Shown: positions 1 to 8,604, numbered from the stretch's first letter. The stretch is 21,532 nt of DNA from Porphyrobacter sp. UBA7686 (GCA_002482865.1 DLGU01000044.1:25994-47525); one strand, 5' to 3'. The notes: generated by a model not told the origin, from the letters alone. Program-made: numbers and translations.

Positions 1-693
1 CTCAGATTGCAGTGCCATGCGCGGGTGCGGGCCGATCGGCAGGGTCAGCGCGATGGCAATCATGACTGGCGCTGCGCCAGCGGCCAGGATCAGGCTGACG
101 CGCCACGGCTCCAATTGCGATAGAGCCAACGGCAGCATGGGCTGGAGCGTCGGGGTTGCTTCCACCAGCAGTCCGGCAAGGACAATCGCCAGGGCGCCGC
201 CACCGATTGCTGTGGCCGCAAAGATCGAATTGGCAGCCTGCCTTTGCGCGCCGGTGAACAGTCGCGGGATCAGGCTATAGGCCACTGGCGAAAGCCCGGC
301 CTCGGCGGCAGCCACTAGGCCAGTGAAAATGAAGATTTGCACGAAGCTTTGGGCCAACCCCGAAAGCGCCACCGCCATGCTCCATATCGCAATGCAGATC
401 GCAAGCAGGATGCGGTTGTCGTAGCGCCCCGCGAGCCAGCCGAGCGGATAGCTTGCCAAGGCAGCCCACAAGGCGACACCTGTTCCCTGCAACAGCCCGG
501 TTTCGACATCACTCAGGGCAAAATGCAGACGGATCGGTTCGGCCAGCAACAGCAGGACATATCGGTCGGCAAAGGAGAACAGGCTGATGACGGAAAGGGC
601 CAGCAGCACATACCAACCCCGGATCGATGCCCTTCCGGCCGGGGCGGCGAGCGGGTTCTTGTCGGTGGTCTCAATTGCCATCGGTGCTGTCAT
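1..693 (-). CDS. MFS transporter, N-terminal part (cut by window edge)
   Basis: The minus strand is open from about 705 to base 1 without a stop, giving at least 231 residues of a major facilitator superfamily permease; the C-terminal half lies outside the window. Visible are a short cytoplasmic N-terminus, TM1 with SLFSFADRYVLLLLAEPI, the loop 2-3 signature GWLAGRYDNR (MFS motif A region), and AEAGLSPVAYSLIPRLF in the TM4 area, which resembles spinster-like and anion:cation-symporter-like members. Start choice is uncertain: ATG at 693 (GGGGCGG just upstream), 705 or 681 are all in frame and none has a strong ribosome binding site. It is divergent from the aldehyde dehydrogenase and shares its promoter region, so it probably imports or exports a substrate or product of the same pathway. 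The substrate cannot be read from the sequence. Confidence 0.85.
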   Translation of the reverse strand, partial: MTAPMAIETTDKNPLAAPAGRASIRGWYVLLALSVISLFSFADRYVLLLLAEPIRLHFALSDVETGLLQGTGVALWAALASYPLGWLAGRYDNRILLAICIAIWSMAVALSGLAQSFVQIFIFTGLVAAAEAGLSPVAYSLIPRLFTGAQRQAANSIFAATAIGGGALAIVLAGLLVEATPTLQPMLPLALSQLEPWRVSLILAAGAAPVMIAIALTLPIGPHPRMALQSE

Positions 694-712
694 TATCCGC
701 CCCATTTCCAAG

Positions 713-741
713 TTGACCTACTTGTAACTGTGACCTAGCAT
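713..741 (+). promoter_or_regulatory. Predicted promoter of the aldehyde dehydrogenase operon
   Basis: TTGACC (713-718), a 17-bp spacer and TAGCAT (736-741) form a sigma70-like promoter. The spacer holds ACTTGTAA (720-727). Both GTTGACCT and ACTTGTAA recur at the TonB receptor promoter near 12000. The -10 box overlaps the upstream ATG at 740, so transcription would begin after it; this favours the ATG at 782 as the real start. The same interval must also serve the divergent MFS gene, for which no clear -10 box was found. Confidence 0.5.
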
Positions 742-781
742 GTTTCCCATGATTGGCAATGCTGGAGACGGGGACACGGTC

Positions 782-2293
782 ATGCTGTCCGAGACGCAAG
801 AGCCCGGCCCCGCCGATGCAGTACGCCAGCGCGTGGGCAGGCTGAAGATCGATGGGCGATCCTTCATTGATGGTCGGCGGTCGGACGCGCGCGGGGAGGC
901 CAGTTTTGATCTAATCGGTGTAACCGATAACATCGTCCTGACAACAATCGCAGATGCCGGGGCAGAGGATGTCGACCGAGCTGTCGCATCGGCGCGCCGC
1001 GCGTTTGACGATGGTCGCTGGCGCAGCCTTGCCCCGTCACAGCGAGGTGTGATCCTGCAGCGCTTTGCCGATCTGGTTGCGGGCGAGGCTGAAACACTCG
1101 GCCTGCTCGATACGATCCAGATGGGGATGCCGGCGCATATCTCGGTTCCCGGGATTATTGCGGCTGCGGACATGATCCGGGTGAGCGCAGAACTGGCAGA
1201 TGCCCATACCGACCAGATCATGCCGAGCGCACCGTCGGCGCTCTATATGCAGATCAGGCGTCCGCGCGGGATCGTGGCGGCGATCACGCCGTGGAATTAC
1301 CCGGTGCATGTCGCCCTTGCGAAGATTGCCCCTGCTCTGGCGACCGGCAATTGCGTCATCCTCAAGCCCTCGGAAATCGCGCCTCTGGCGTGCCTCAGGT
1401 TGGCCGATCTCGCTATCGAGGCAGGGGTTCCGCCCGGGGTATTCAATGCGCTGGCCGGAACGGGCCAAAGCGCTGGCAGGCTGCTCGCGCTTCACCACGA
1501 TGTCGATTGCCTTGCCTTTGTCGGATCGACCGGCACCGGCCTCCAGCTGATGCAATATGCCGGTCAGTCCAACATGAAAGCGCTGCTGCTGGAATGCGGC
1601 GGGAAATCGCCACAGATCGTGATGGACGATTGCGGCGATCCCGAAGCGCTGTGCGATGCGCTTGTCTTGGGCTTTACGTCGAACAGTGGCCAGGTCTGCG
1701 TTAGCGGGTCGCGCATCCTGCTAGCCGATCATGTCCATGACACGCTGCTCCCGCTGCTGGCCGAAAGAGTAAGCGCCCTGACAGTCGGCCATCCCTTCAA
1801 TCCCGGCACGGCGCTGGCTCCCCTGGCAAGCGTGCAGCAAGCCGAAAAGGTCAGGGCCTATCTGGCGCTGGGCGAAAGGGACGGTGATTGTGTGGCCCAC
1901 GGGACGAATCAAAGCGACAATCCGGCAGCGGTCCCACCCCATCTGTTTGCCGTTGCCGATCCGGACTGCCCGCTGGCACAGGACGAGATCTTTGGCCCCG
2001 TGGGCACAGTCATGCGCTTTCGCACGCCCGCCGAAGCGATCAGGCTGGCCAATGCCACCCGATATGGCTTGTCGGCAACGATCTGGTCGAGCGATGTTGC
2101 CGCCGCCCATGCGATGGTGCCGGAACTGCGCGCTGGCTTCGTAATGGCGAATGCCGTGGCGCGGCCCGGCGATCCGGGCGTGCGATACATGAGCGGCGAG
2201 CCGCGCAAGATGTCGGGCTTCGGGGCCGATGGTGGCGCGCTCGGCATGCTGTCCTACACCTGCGTCCAGGCCGTGGGCTATCATCTGAAGTGA
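782..2293 (+). CDS. NAD(P)-dependent aldehyde dehydrogenase
   Basis: ALDH superfamily enzyme, 503 residues from this start, close to the usual 480-500. It should oxidise an aldehyde to a carboxylate in the cytoplasm. Visible landmarks are TPWNYP (N172), the cofactor-binding KPSE (K195), the GST-GTG segment near 249-253, the general base in LLLECGGKSP (E271), the catalytic cysteine in NSGQVCVSGS (C306) and EIFGPV further on. The frame is open upstream to ATG 740 (517 residues), but 782 has GGGGA seven bases before it while 740 has none and overlaps the predicted -10 box. It is the first gene of a plus-strand operon; the hydrolase follows 16 bp later. The substrate is unknown. By context it could handle an aldehyde derived from a side chain or acyl group of a peptide-like substrate, which is inference. 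Confidence 0.93.
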   Translation: MLSETQEPGPADAVRQRVGRLKIDGRSFIDGRRSDARGEASFDLIGVTDNIVLTTIADAGAEDVDRAVASARRAFDDGRWRSLAPSQRGVILQRFADLVAGEAETLGLLDTIQMGMPAHISVPGIIAAADMIRVSAELADAHTDQIMPSAPSALYMQIRRPRGIVAAITPWNYPVHVALAKIAPALATGNCVILKPSEIAPLACLRLADLAIEAGVPPGVFNALAGTGQSAGRLLALHHDVDCLAFVGSTGTGLQLMQYAGQSNMKALLLECGGKSPQIVMDDCGDPEALCDALVLGFTSNSGQVCVSGSRILLADHVHDTLLPLLAERVSALTVGHPFNPGTALAPLASVQQAEKVRAYLALGERDGDCVAHGTNQSDNPAAVPPHLFAVADPDCPLAQDEIFGPVGTVMRFRTPAEAIRLANATRYGLSATIWSSDVAAAHAMVPELRAGFVMANAVARPGDPGVRYMSGEPRKMSGFGADGGALGMLSYTCVQAVGYHLK

Positions 2294-2309
2294 CCTTGCT
2301 GGAGGCTCC

Positions 2310-4034
2310 ATGTCCGTGCCGCAAACCCTGATGCTGCCCGCGCCCGACCTGCGGGTCGATGTTCCGATGCGCGATGGCGTCACGCTTGATACCTGCATCT
2401 GGCTCCCCGCCGGACGGACGCCTGCCCCGGCTATTCTGATCCGCACGCCTTACAGCCGCGCGGTCAGCGCCGTGAACGAGCCGCCGATGCTCCGCTATCT
2501 CGAAGCCGGGTTTGCGGTCGTCATCCAGCAGATCCGCGGCATCGGGCGCAGCGGTGGGCGTTTCGCCTTCATGGCCCCGCACGAGCGCGCGGACGGCTAT
2601 GACGCGGTCGAATGGATCGCCGCGCAGGCATGGTGCAGCGGTGCGGTCGGCATGGATGGCCACAGCTATGCCGGGATGACCCAGCTTCCTGCCGCCATCG
2701 CCCGCCCGCCGCATCTGCGCTGTATTGTGCCAGCCGTGGCCAGCACGGATTTCTTCATGGAGCCGCCCTATGTCGGCGGCGTGTTCTCCCGCATGCACAC
2801 GCTTGTATGGTGCGAGGCGCTGAACTTTGCCGACATGCTCGACGCCAACAAGGGCGGCTTTGCCATGCACGGCTTCATGACCGATCCCGCCTTGCTGGCA
2901 AGCTGGCTGTCGCGCCCGGTGCGGGAGGCCGGCAAATCGCTGCCCGGCGATCTCGGCCAGCATTATCAGGACGTGCTGGATCACCCCTGTTTCGACGACT
3001 GGTGGGCATCGGGAGGTATCGGCGCTGAAGAACTCGCTCTGATCGATGTGCCGGCCCTGGTGGTCTCCGGCAATTTCGATCCGAGCGTCGGCACAATGGG
3101 CCTGTGGAGAGCGATCGAGGCTGGCCCGGCTGCCCGCGACACACGGTGGCTGATCGTTGGGCCGTGGGATCACAATGGCGCCTATAACGGCGGCGGGCGA
3201 TTGCACGGGCCTTATGATCTTGGCCCGGAATCCGACCTCGATCTGGTCGGCCTGCGCATCGCGTTCTTCAAACGCTTTCTCGGGCAGGATTCGAGCGCGG
3301 CGGTTCCTGCTGACCGCGTGACCCATTTCATCACTGGCGCGAACCGCTGGGTCAGAGCGAAAGCCTTTCCGCCGCCGGGGAGCAGGGAACAGCGTCTGTT
3401 CCTCTCCAGCAGCGGGCACGCCAATTCCTTGCGCGGGGATGGTTGTCTGTCGGAAAGGGAGCCGACTTCAGCCCCTGTCACCGATCATTTCGTCGACGAT
3501 CCGGACTGGCCCATCGTTTGCCCGATGCCCGGCCTGAAGGGGCCTGCGCACATGCTCGACCTGAGGGAGCTGGCCCGCAACCACGATGTGCTCGTCTATC
3601 GCACTGCGCCGCTGGAGGCTCCGCTGACGATCCTCGGCGAAGCGGTGGTCGAATTGGCCGTCAGCGCCGATGTGCCGGATGCCGATATCATCGTCTACCT
3701 TGCCGAGCAGACCGGGGCGGGCAATTTCAACCTGCTCGCCTTCGGGCAGCTGCGCCTGCGCTATCGTTTGGGGTTTGACCGGGAGGTTATGCTGGAGCCC
3801 GGCAAGGTCGAGACCGTGGCGATCAGCCTCAGCCATGCGGGACACCAGATCGCCAACGGCAATGCGCTGTGCCTGCTGGTGGCGGGGGGCAACTTCCCCC
3901 TGCTTGATCCCAACCCGCACGGCGAAGGGCCGATTGCCGATCAGGTCACCAACCAGCCCGCCATGCAGATGGTGCATCACGGGGGCGGCTACGGGTCCTG
4001 CCTGCGCCTCCCGGTTCTGGATATCGATACATGA
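2310..4034 (+). CDS. CocE/NonD family alpha/beta hydrolase (peptidase S15 fold)
   Basis: A 574-residue hydrolase of the X-Pro dipeptidyl-peptidase (S15)/cocaine-esterase type. The alpha/beta hydrolase domain takes up about residues 15-320, and a C-terminal jelly-roll domain fills about 340-570. The nucleophile is S119 in GHSYAG, the acid D257 in SGNFDPS and the base H288 in GPWDHNG; the order and spacing nearly match the CocE triad S117/D259/H287. No signal peptide is seen, so it is probably cytoplasmic. GGAGG (2301-2305) lies four bases before the ATG. The gene sits 16 bp after the aldehyde dehydrogenase and overlaps the aminopeptidase start by four bases (ATGA), so translation is probably coupled. 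Family members cleave esters, amides or X-Pro bonds, and the sequence does not say which applies here. Linkage to aminopeptidase P favours an amide or peptide substrate. Confidence 0.92.
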   Translation: MSVPQTLMLPAPDLRVDVPMRDGVTLDTCIWLPAGRTPAPAILIRTPYSRAVSAVNEPPMLRYLEAGFAVVIQQIRGIGRSGGRFAFMAPHERADGYDAVEWIAAQAWCSGAVGMDGHSYAGMTQLPAAIARPPHLRCIVPAVASTDFFMEPPYVGGVFSRMHTLVWCEALNFADMLDANKGGFAMHGFMTDPALLASWLSRPVREAGKSLPGDLGQHYQDVLDHPCFDDWWASGGIGAEELALIDVPALVVSGNFDPSVGTMGLWRAIEAGPAARDTRWLIVGPWDHNGAYNGGGRLHGPYDLGPESDLDLVGLRIAFFKRFLGQDSSAAVPADRVTHFITGANRWVRAKAFPPPGSREQRLFLSSSGHANSLRGDGCLSEREPTSAPVTDHFVDDPDWPIVCPMPGLKGPAHMLDLRELARNHDVLVYRTAPLEAPLTILGEAVVELAVSADVPDADIIVYLAEQTGAGNFNLLAFGQLRLRYRLGFDREVMLEPGKVETVAISLSHAGHQIANGNALCLLVAGGNFPLLDPNPHGEGPIADQVTNQPAMQMVHHGGGYGSCLRLPVLDIDT

Positions 4035-5854
4035 GCATCGCGTTAGCACCTTGTGCACCGGGCCTGTCCGAACGTGTCGAGCGGGTCAGGCGGGAACTGG
4101 CGCGCGAAAACGTCGATGCCCTGATCGTCTACAACAATGACCCACACCTGTCGGAATATCTCCCTGACCGGTGGCAGGCGCGGCAATGGTTGTCGGGGTT
4201 CAAGGGCAGCGCGGGCATCGTGGCGATCACCGCAGAGCGGGCAGCGATTTTTGTCGACAGCCGCTACCTGATCCTCGCCGAGCAGACATTTGCGGGCACG
4301 CCGGTCGAGATTCACCTGATCGGCCCGGCAAACGCCGCGCCGCATCTGGACTGGCTCGAACAGTGTGTGCCCGGCAACGGCACCGTCCTTGCCGACGGTC
4401 ATGCGCTAGAGGTGCGGGAATACCGCGCATTGTCGGCGCGCCTCGGCGTGGCCGGGGTGCAATTGCGGACTGACATCGATCTGTTCGATACAGTCTGGGA
4501 AGATCGCCCGCCAGAGCCGGCCGGGCCGGTCTGGTTTCATGCAGCGGCCGAGACAGTCCAACCGACCACCGAGAAACTCGCAGGTCTGCGCGAGGACATG
4601 CGCCGAAATGGCGCATCACATCATTTCATCAGCGCACTCGATGAAATTGCATGGATCACCAACCTGCGGGGGAGTGATATCGAACACAATCCCCTGTTCG
4701 TCGCGCACCTGATGGTCACGGGAGATGACGCAATCCTGTTTTCACCCGAGCGGCAATATGATGCACCTGCATTGGGGGCGCTGCGGGCCGCGCGTATCAG
4801 GATCGAGCCTTATGCCAAGGCCTCACAGGTGCTTGGACAGCTTCCGCCCGATGCCGCGATCCTCGTAGATCCCAAGCGGATAACATGGGGCTTTCATGCG
4901 GCTATTCCCGATCATTGCCGCATCATCGAGGCGATCAATACCGCCGCCTTGCTGAAACGGGTCAAGCGCCCTGCCGAAGTCGCGTCTTTCCGGGAGACCA
5001 TGATCGAGGACGGCGTGGCGCTGGTCCGGTTTCAGGCGGAGTTTGAAGAGTTGATGGCGCGGGGCGAGCGATGGACGGAATGGAGCGTGCACGAACGGCT
5101 GACGCATATGCGCGCACAGTCACCGCTGTTCCGCGGTCTGGCGTTCCCGACCTGCGCTGGGTTCAATCCGAACGGAGCCATCCCACACTACAGCGTCGCA
5201 CCCGACAGCGCGCTGGACATCACAGGCGATGGCCTGCTGCTGATCGATTCCGGTGGCCAATATCTTGGCGGGACAACCGACGTCTGCCGGGTGTGGGCGA
5301 TCGGCCAGCCCACCGACGCGATGCGCCGCGATGCGACCGTGGCGATGCGCGGCCTTATCGCGATCAGCACGGCCAAGTTCCCGGCGGGGATTCCGGGTCC
5401 GATGATCGATGCCATCGCCCGCGCGCCGCTGTGGGCCGAAGGGCTCGATTACTTTCACGGCACCGGCCACGGCGTCGGCTGCTTTCTGGGCGTCCATGAA
5501 TTGCCGACCCTGTTGAGCGGGCGGATGGTGGAGCCGGGCATGGAATATGTGCCGGGCGTGGTCAGCGCGATCGAGCCGGGGGTCTATCGGCCCGGTCAAT
5601 ACGGCGTCCGGCACGAAAACATCGCCGTCGTGGTTGATACCGGCGACACCGAGTTCGGGCATTTTGCAGCGTTCGAGACATTGACCCTTTGCCCCTTCGA
5701 CCGCCGATGTCTCCAGCCTGACCTGCTCGACCATCGAGAGACCGCCTGGCTTGATGCCTATCACCGACTGGTCAGAGAGCGTCTTGCCCCCAGGTTGGAC
5801 GGCCCCGCGCTGGATTGGTTGTTGCGCCATACCGAACCGTTGCAGTGCCACTGA
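4031..5854 (+). CDS. Aminopeptidase P family metallopeptidase (M24B)
   Basis: A 607-residue three-domain Xaa-Pro aminopeptidase, long like eukaryotic APP1 rather than the E. coli PepP form of about 440. Two creatinase-like N-terminal domains (about 10-150 and 170-310) precede the pita-bread catalytic domain (about 315-550). The metal ligands are D406 (LLIDSGG), D417 (GTTDVCRVW), H480 (GTGHGVG), E515 (SAIEPGVY) and E529 (VRHENI), with the spacing of human APP1. It should release an N-terminal residue preceding proline in the cytoplasm, using Mn2+ or a similar metal. The start ATG overlaps the hydrolase stop as ATGA and has no strong ribosome binding site, so translation is coupled. It probably completes breakdown of peptides first handled by the upstream hydrolase. 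No signal peptide is visible. Confidence 0.95.
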   Translation: MSIALAPCAPGLSERVERVRRELARENVDALIVYNNDPHLSEYLPDRWQARQWLSGFKGSAGIVAITAERAAIFVDSRYLILAEQTFAGTPVEIHLIGPANAAPHLDWLEQCVPGNGTVLADGHALEVREYRALSARLGVAGVQLRTDIDLFDTVWEDRPPEPAGPVWFHAAAETVQPTTEKLAGLREDMRRNGASHHFISALDEIAWITNLRGSDIEHNPLFVAHLMVTGDDAILFSPERQYDAPALGALRAARIRIEPYAKASQVLGQLPPDAAILVDPKRITWGFHAAIPDHCRIIEAINTAALLKRVKRPAEVASFRETMIEDGVALVRFQAEFEELMARGERWTEWSVHERLTHMRAQSPLFRGLAFPTCAGFNPNGAIPHYSVAPDSALDITGDGLLLIDSGGQYLGGTTDVCRVWAIGQPTDAMRRDATVAMRGLIAISTAKFPAGIPGPMIDAIARAPLWAEGLDYFHGTGHGVGCFLGVHELPTLLSGRMVEPGMEYVPGVVSAIEPGVYRPGQYGVRHENIAVVVDTGDTEFGHFAAFETLTLCPFDRRCLQPDLLDHRETAWLDAYHRLVRERLAPRLDGPALDWLLRHTEPLQCH

Positions 5855-5933
5855 TGCCAGCTCGGCTGGGGGCTAGACCCTGACACACGCAACCACAGGT
5901 GGCACCTCGGTAAGGGCTGTAGACTGGCTGGCG

Positions 5934-6758
5934 TTGCTGGGCGGCAATGTCGCGCTTGCGCTGGGGCCGTGGTTTGTCCGTTTGGCGGACAGCGGCCCGG
6001 TGTCGGCCGGGTTCTGGCGCATGACACTGGCCCTGCCGCTGCTGCTGTTTCTGATGCTGCATCAGCGTGAGCAGGCTCATGGCTATGGCCGCAGGGACTG
6101 GCTTCTGGTGGTAGGCGCAGGTGTGATCTTTGCGCTCGATCTGGCGAGCTGGCATATCGGCATAGGGCAGACGCGGCTCGGCAATGCGGCCCTGTTCGGC
6201 AATTCGGGCAGCATCCTGCTCATGGTCGGGGGGCTCTTGGCGTTGCGCCGAAAGCCTCGCGCTACAGAGGTCGCAGCCGTTTGTCTCGCCATGCTGGGAG
6301 CCGCCCTGTTGCTGGGGCGGTCGATGGACATCGACCGGCAAACACTGGTCGGCGACCTGTTTTGTATCACCGCTGGCCTGCTCTACGTGGGCTATATCCT
6401 GCTTGTGCGGAACATTCGCGGGCGGATCGGGCCTTGGAGCCTGCTTTTCTGGTCGAGCCTTGCCGGTGCACCGGTGATGCTTGCCGTCGCCATATCGATG
6501 GGGGAGCCGGTCTGGCCGAGCGTCTGGTGGCCTTTGATCGGCCTTATGCTGGCGTGCCAGATCGTCGGACAGGGCCTGCTGATCTGGTCGCTCAACCGGT
6601 TTTCGGCGCTGATCATCGGCCTTGTGCTGCTGACGCAGCCTGCGATTTCGGTCTTGGCCGGGTGGATTTCCTTCGGGGAAATGCTTGATCCGGTCGACGC
6701 CATCGGAATGGTGCTGGTGGCTGCAGCCCTTGTCGTGGCGCGGGCGAGGCAGGCTTGA
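5934..6758 (+). CDS. EamA/DMT-type permease, non-ATG start
   Basis: Drug/metabolite transporter superfamily protein with about ten hydrophobic helices in two EamA repeats (about residues 1-125 and 135-270). It begins GGNVALALGPWFVRLADSGP, typical of the family's first helix. The start is a problem. The frame opens at 5877 after a TAG and holds no ATG or GTG before the helix; TTG 5934 would begin inside TM1. CTG at 5880, 25 bp after the peptidase stop, would give 292 residues, restore the expected N-terminal tail (…VRAVDWLALLGG) and has a GGGGG run nearby. Either a rare CTG start or TTG is used. It is the last gene of the plus-strand operon, and its stop lies two bases from the convergent D-aminopeptidase stop. 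EamA proteins often export amino acids or metabolites; a role in exporting excess amino acids is inference. Confidence 0.85.
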   Translation: MLGGNVALALGPWFVRLADSGPVSAGFWRMTLALPLLLFLMLHQREQAHGYGRRDWLLVVGAGVIFALDLASWHIGIGQTRLGNAALFGNSGSILLMVGGLLALRRKPRATEVAAVCLAMLGAALLLGRSMDIDRQTLVGDLFCITAGLLYVGYILLVRNIRGRIGPWSLLFWSSLAGAPVMLAVAISMGEPVWPSVWWPLIGLMLACQIVGQGLLIWSLNRFSALIIGLVLLTQPAISVLAGWISFGEMLDPVDAIGMVLVAAALVVARARQA

Positions 6759-6760
6759 CC

Positions 6761-7621
6761 TCACCCCCCCTTCGGATAGCTGCCCAGAAACCCTAGCATG
6801 TGCAGCACCGCGCGCATGGTCGGAAGCTCTGCCGCAACGCTGGCCTGAGTGATCTGACGGAAACCTGGCAGAAGTCCGGCAAGCTCGGCGATGACGGGGT
6901 GGGTGAATTCCACTTCCAGCCGGTAAGGCGCCGGTAAACGGAACGGTGCCGGACGGTCCTGCCCCACAGCCCGCGCGCTTGCCGCCCCGACCATCGCGGC
7001 AGCATCCTGCGGCAAGGCCGTTGCGACCGATTGCCAGCCGATGAATGTCTTGACCGGACATGTGACGATACCGGGCATCAGTGACGCGACCTCCCCGCAG
7101 ATCGCGTCGTCGCCGCTGATCAGGATGACCGGTACGCCGATTTCGCCTGCAAATGCCCCAAGCAGCATGGCTTCCGAACAGCTTTGCCCGTTCAACCGCA
7201 CGTCAGCAAATAGCGTGCCGTTCAGGGTATGGGCCAGCGTACCCGCGCCGCTGCGCGCGCCGCTGTGAAAGCCGATGAACATGCAGGCTTCGACGCCCGG
7301 CATATCTGCCCACTCCACCTGCCCGAGCGGGCGAGGCCATGACCGGATCAGTGTGGTTCCGGGAGGTAGACGGTCGGGCAGCAGGTTCTGGGCGTTGCCG
7401 TGCCCATCTGCGACGATGACCTCGTCATAGCCAGCTTCCAGCGCGGCTTGCGCGGCAGCGGAAACCTCGGCGGTCATCCAGATCCTCGCGGTTTCATACT
7501 CGAACTGGCCCGGCATCAGCTGGCTGACGCTAGCAACCCCCGCGATGCCTTCCATGTCGGCCGAGATGAACAGCCGTCTTGGAACCCGCGTGGTCAAATG
7601 GCGCACAGCGGATGTGCTCAT
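6761..7621 (-). CDS. dppA: D-aminopeptidase, M55 family (DppA-like)
   Basis: A 286-residue zinc D-aminopeptidase of the B. subtilis DppA type, which releases N-terminal D-residues such as D-Ala from short peptides and forms a decameric ring in the model enzyme. The expected metal ligands are visible: D22 and E24 in ISADMEG, H74 in DGHG, H119 in GFHS and E150 in SEAML. H131 in LAHTLNG corresponds to the proposed nucleophile H115. The spacing closely follows DppA (D8, E10, H60, H104, E133). The start is ATG 7621, which forms an ATGA overlap with the stop of the upstream racemase gene; the frame extends to a TTG at 7627 with no advantage. No signal peptide is seen. Coupling to the racemase and DUF1611 genes suggests it supplies free D-amino acids to them. 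The exact specificity is not deducible. Confidence 0.92.
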   Translation of the reverse strand: MSTSAVRHLTTRVPRRLFISADMEGIAGVASVSQLMPGQFEYETARIWMTAEVSAAAQAALEAGYDEVIVADGHGNAQNLLPDRLPPGTTLIRSWPRPLGQVEWADMPGVEACMFIGFHSGARSGAGTLAHTLNGTLFADVRLNGQSCSEAMLLGAFAGEIGVPVILISGDDAICGEVASLMPGIVTCPVKTFIGWQSVATALPQDAAAMVGAASARAVGQDRPAPFRLPAPYRLEVEFTHPVIAELAGLLPGFRQITQASVAAELPTMRAVLHMLGFLGSYPKGG

Positions 7622-8604
7622 CCCCAAAGCGACGGCTTGTACGGCTTAGCCACCACCCCATTCACATATTCGAACCCGTCCGGCACATCGGTCGCGTGCA
7701 GCATCGGTCCATCGAGATCGACGAAGGAACAGCGCTGCGCCAGCACCATCGCTGGAGCCATCGACAGCGATGAACCGAGCATACAGCCCACCATCAGCTT
7801 CAGGCCGCGCGCTTCGGCAGCGTCGGCAAGCACCATCGCCGACGTCAGCCCCCCCGCCTTGTCGAGCTTGATGTTGATCACATCGAACCGGCCAACCACG
7901 CGGTCGAGATCCTGCGGCCCGTCGACCAGTTCGTCAGCGCATAAAGGGATCGGCGAAGTCCACCCGTCGAGGCCGGCTTCCGCACCGACCGGGATCGGCT
8001 GTTCCAGCAAGGCAACGCCGAGCGGCACCAGTTCAGTAGCGAAGCGCTTGAGCTGTTCGATGCTCCAAGCCTGATTGGCATCGACGATCAGCGCGGCATC
8101 CGGCGCGCCTTTCCGAACTGCGCGGATCGCGCTGACAGGATCGCTGTCGGCAACTTTGACCTTCAGCAGCGGGAAAGCCGCAAACGCGCGAGCGGTTTGT
8201 TCGTAAGAATCGAGGTCGCGTATGCCGATGGTGTAGGCCGATTTGACCGGAAAGGGCCTCAGATTGTTCCGGGCAAAGGGGTCGCCTGCGCCGGCTTTGG
8301 CTTCAAGGTCCCATAGCGCGGCGTCGATGGCCATGCGCGCGCCGCCACTGGGCAAAATCCGCATGGCCGCGCCTCGGCCGATCCCATGCTCGACGATCGC
8401 TCGAACGGCTTCGATCTGGGCCGCCATGCTGGCCGGTGTTTCACCTTTGTATGGGATGCCGCAGGCCTCTCCGTGACCTTTCACGCCGTCTTCGCGGGTG
8501 AGGGTCAGGTGGAGCGTCGGCTGCTCGGTCATCGAGCCCCGCGCGATTGTCAGGACTTCGCGGACAGGCCAGCTGCGCGGTTCCATGTCGATTTTCAAGC
8601 GCAT
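7618..8604 (-). CDS. dgcA: Enolase-superfamily racemase/epimerase, DgcA-like
   Basis: A 328-residue enolase-superfamily enzyme of the muconate-lactonizing subgroup, commonly annotated as L-Ala-D/L-Glu dipeptide epimerase. A capping domain (about 1-115) precedes the barrel. Catalytic elements are LLKVKV (K148, K150), the metal ligands D175 (VDANQAW), E201 (LEQPI) and D224 (CADEL), and the second lysine region NIKLDKAGG (K246/K249). In marine Proteobacteria an enzyme of this kind, DgcA, racemises N-acetyl-D-glutamate to N-acetyl-L-glutamate and is encoded beside the DUF1611 acetyltransferase DgcN. That pairing is present here, so DgcA is preferred over a dipeptide epimerase acting on murein peptides, though the latter remains possible. 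ATG 8604 overlaps the end of the DUF1611 gene by 10 bp. Upstream codons of the frame (to 8691) lie inside that gene and were excluded. Confidence 0.88.
   Translation of the reverse strand: MRLKIDMEPRSWPVREVLTIARGSMTEQPTLHLTLTREDGVKGHGEACGIPYKGETPASMAAQIEAVRAIVEHGIGRGAAMRILPSGGARMAIDAALWDLEAKAGAGDPFARNNLRPFPVKSAYTIGIRDLDSYEQTARAFAAFPLLKVKVADSDPVSAIRAVRKGAPDAALIVDANQAWSIEQLKRFATELVPLGVALLEQPIPVGAEAGLDGWTSPIPLCADELVDGPQDLDRVVGRFDVINIKLDKAGGLTSAMVLADAAEARGLKLMVGCMLGSSLSMAPAMVLAQRCSFVDLDGPMLHATDVPDGFEYVNGVVAKPYKPSLWG

Noticed and set aside
740..781. Upstream start codons of the aldehyde dehydrogenase (740, 749)
   Set aside because: They lack ribosome binding sites, and 740 overlaps the predicted -10 box; 782 has GGGGA at a proper distance.
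2040..3419. 459-codon minus-strand open frame
   Set aside because: It runs antisense to the hydrolase and the end of the aldehyde dehydrogenase, has low-complexity Arg/His/Ala composition and no family motif. It is a by-product of GC-rich codon use.
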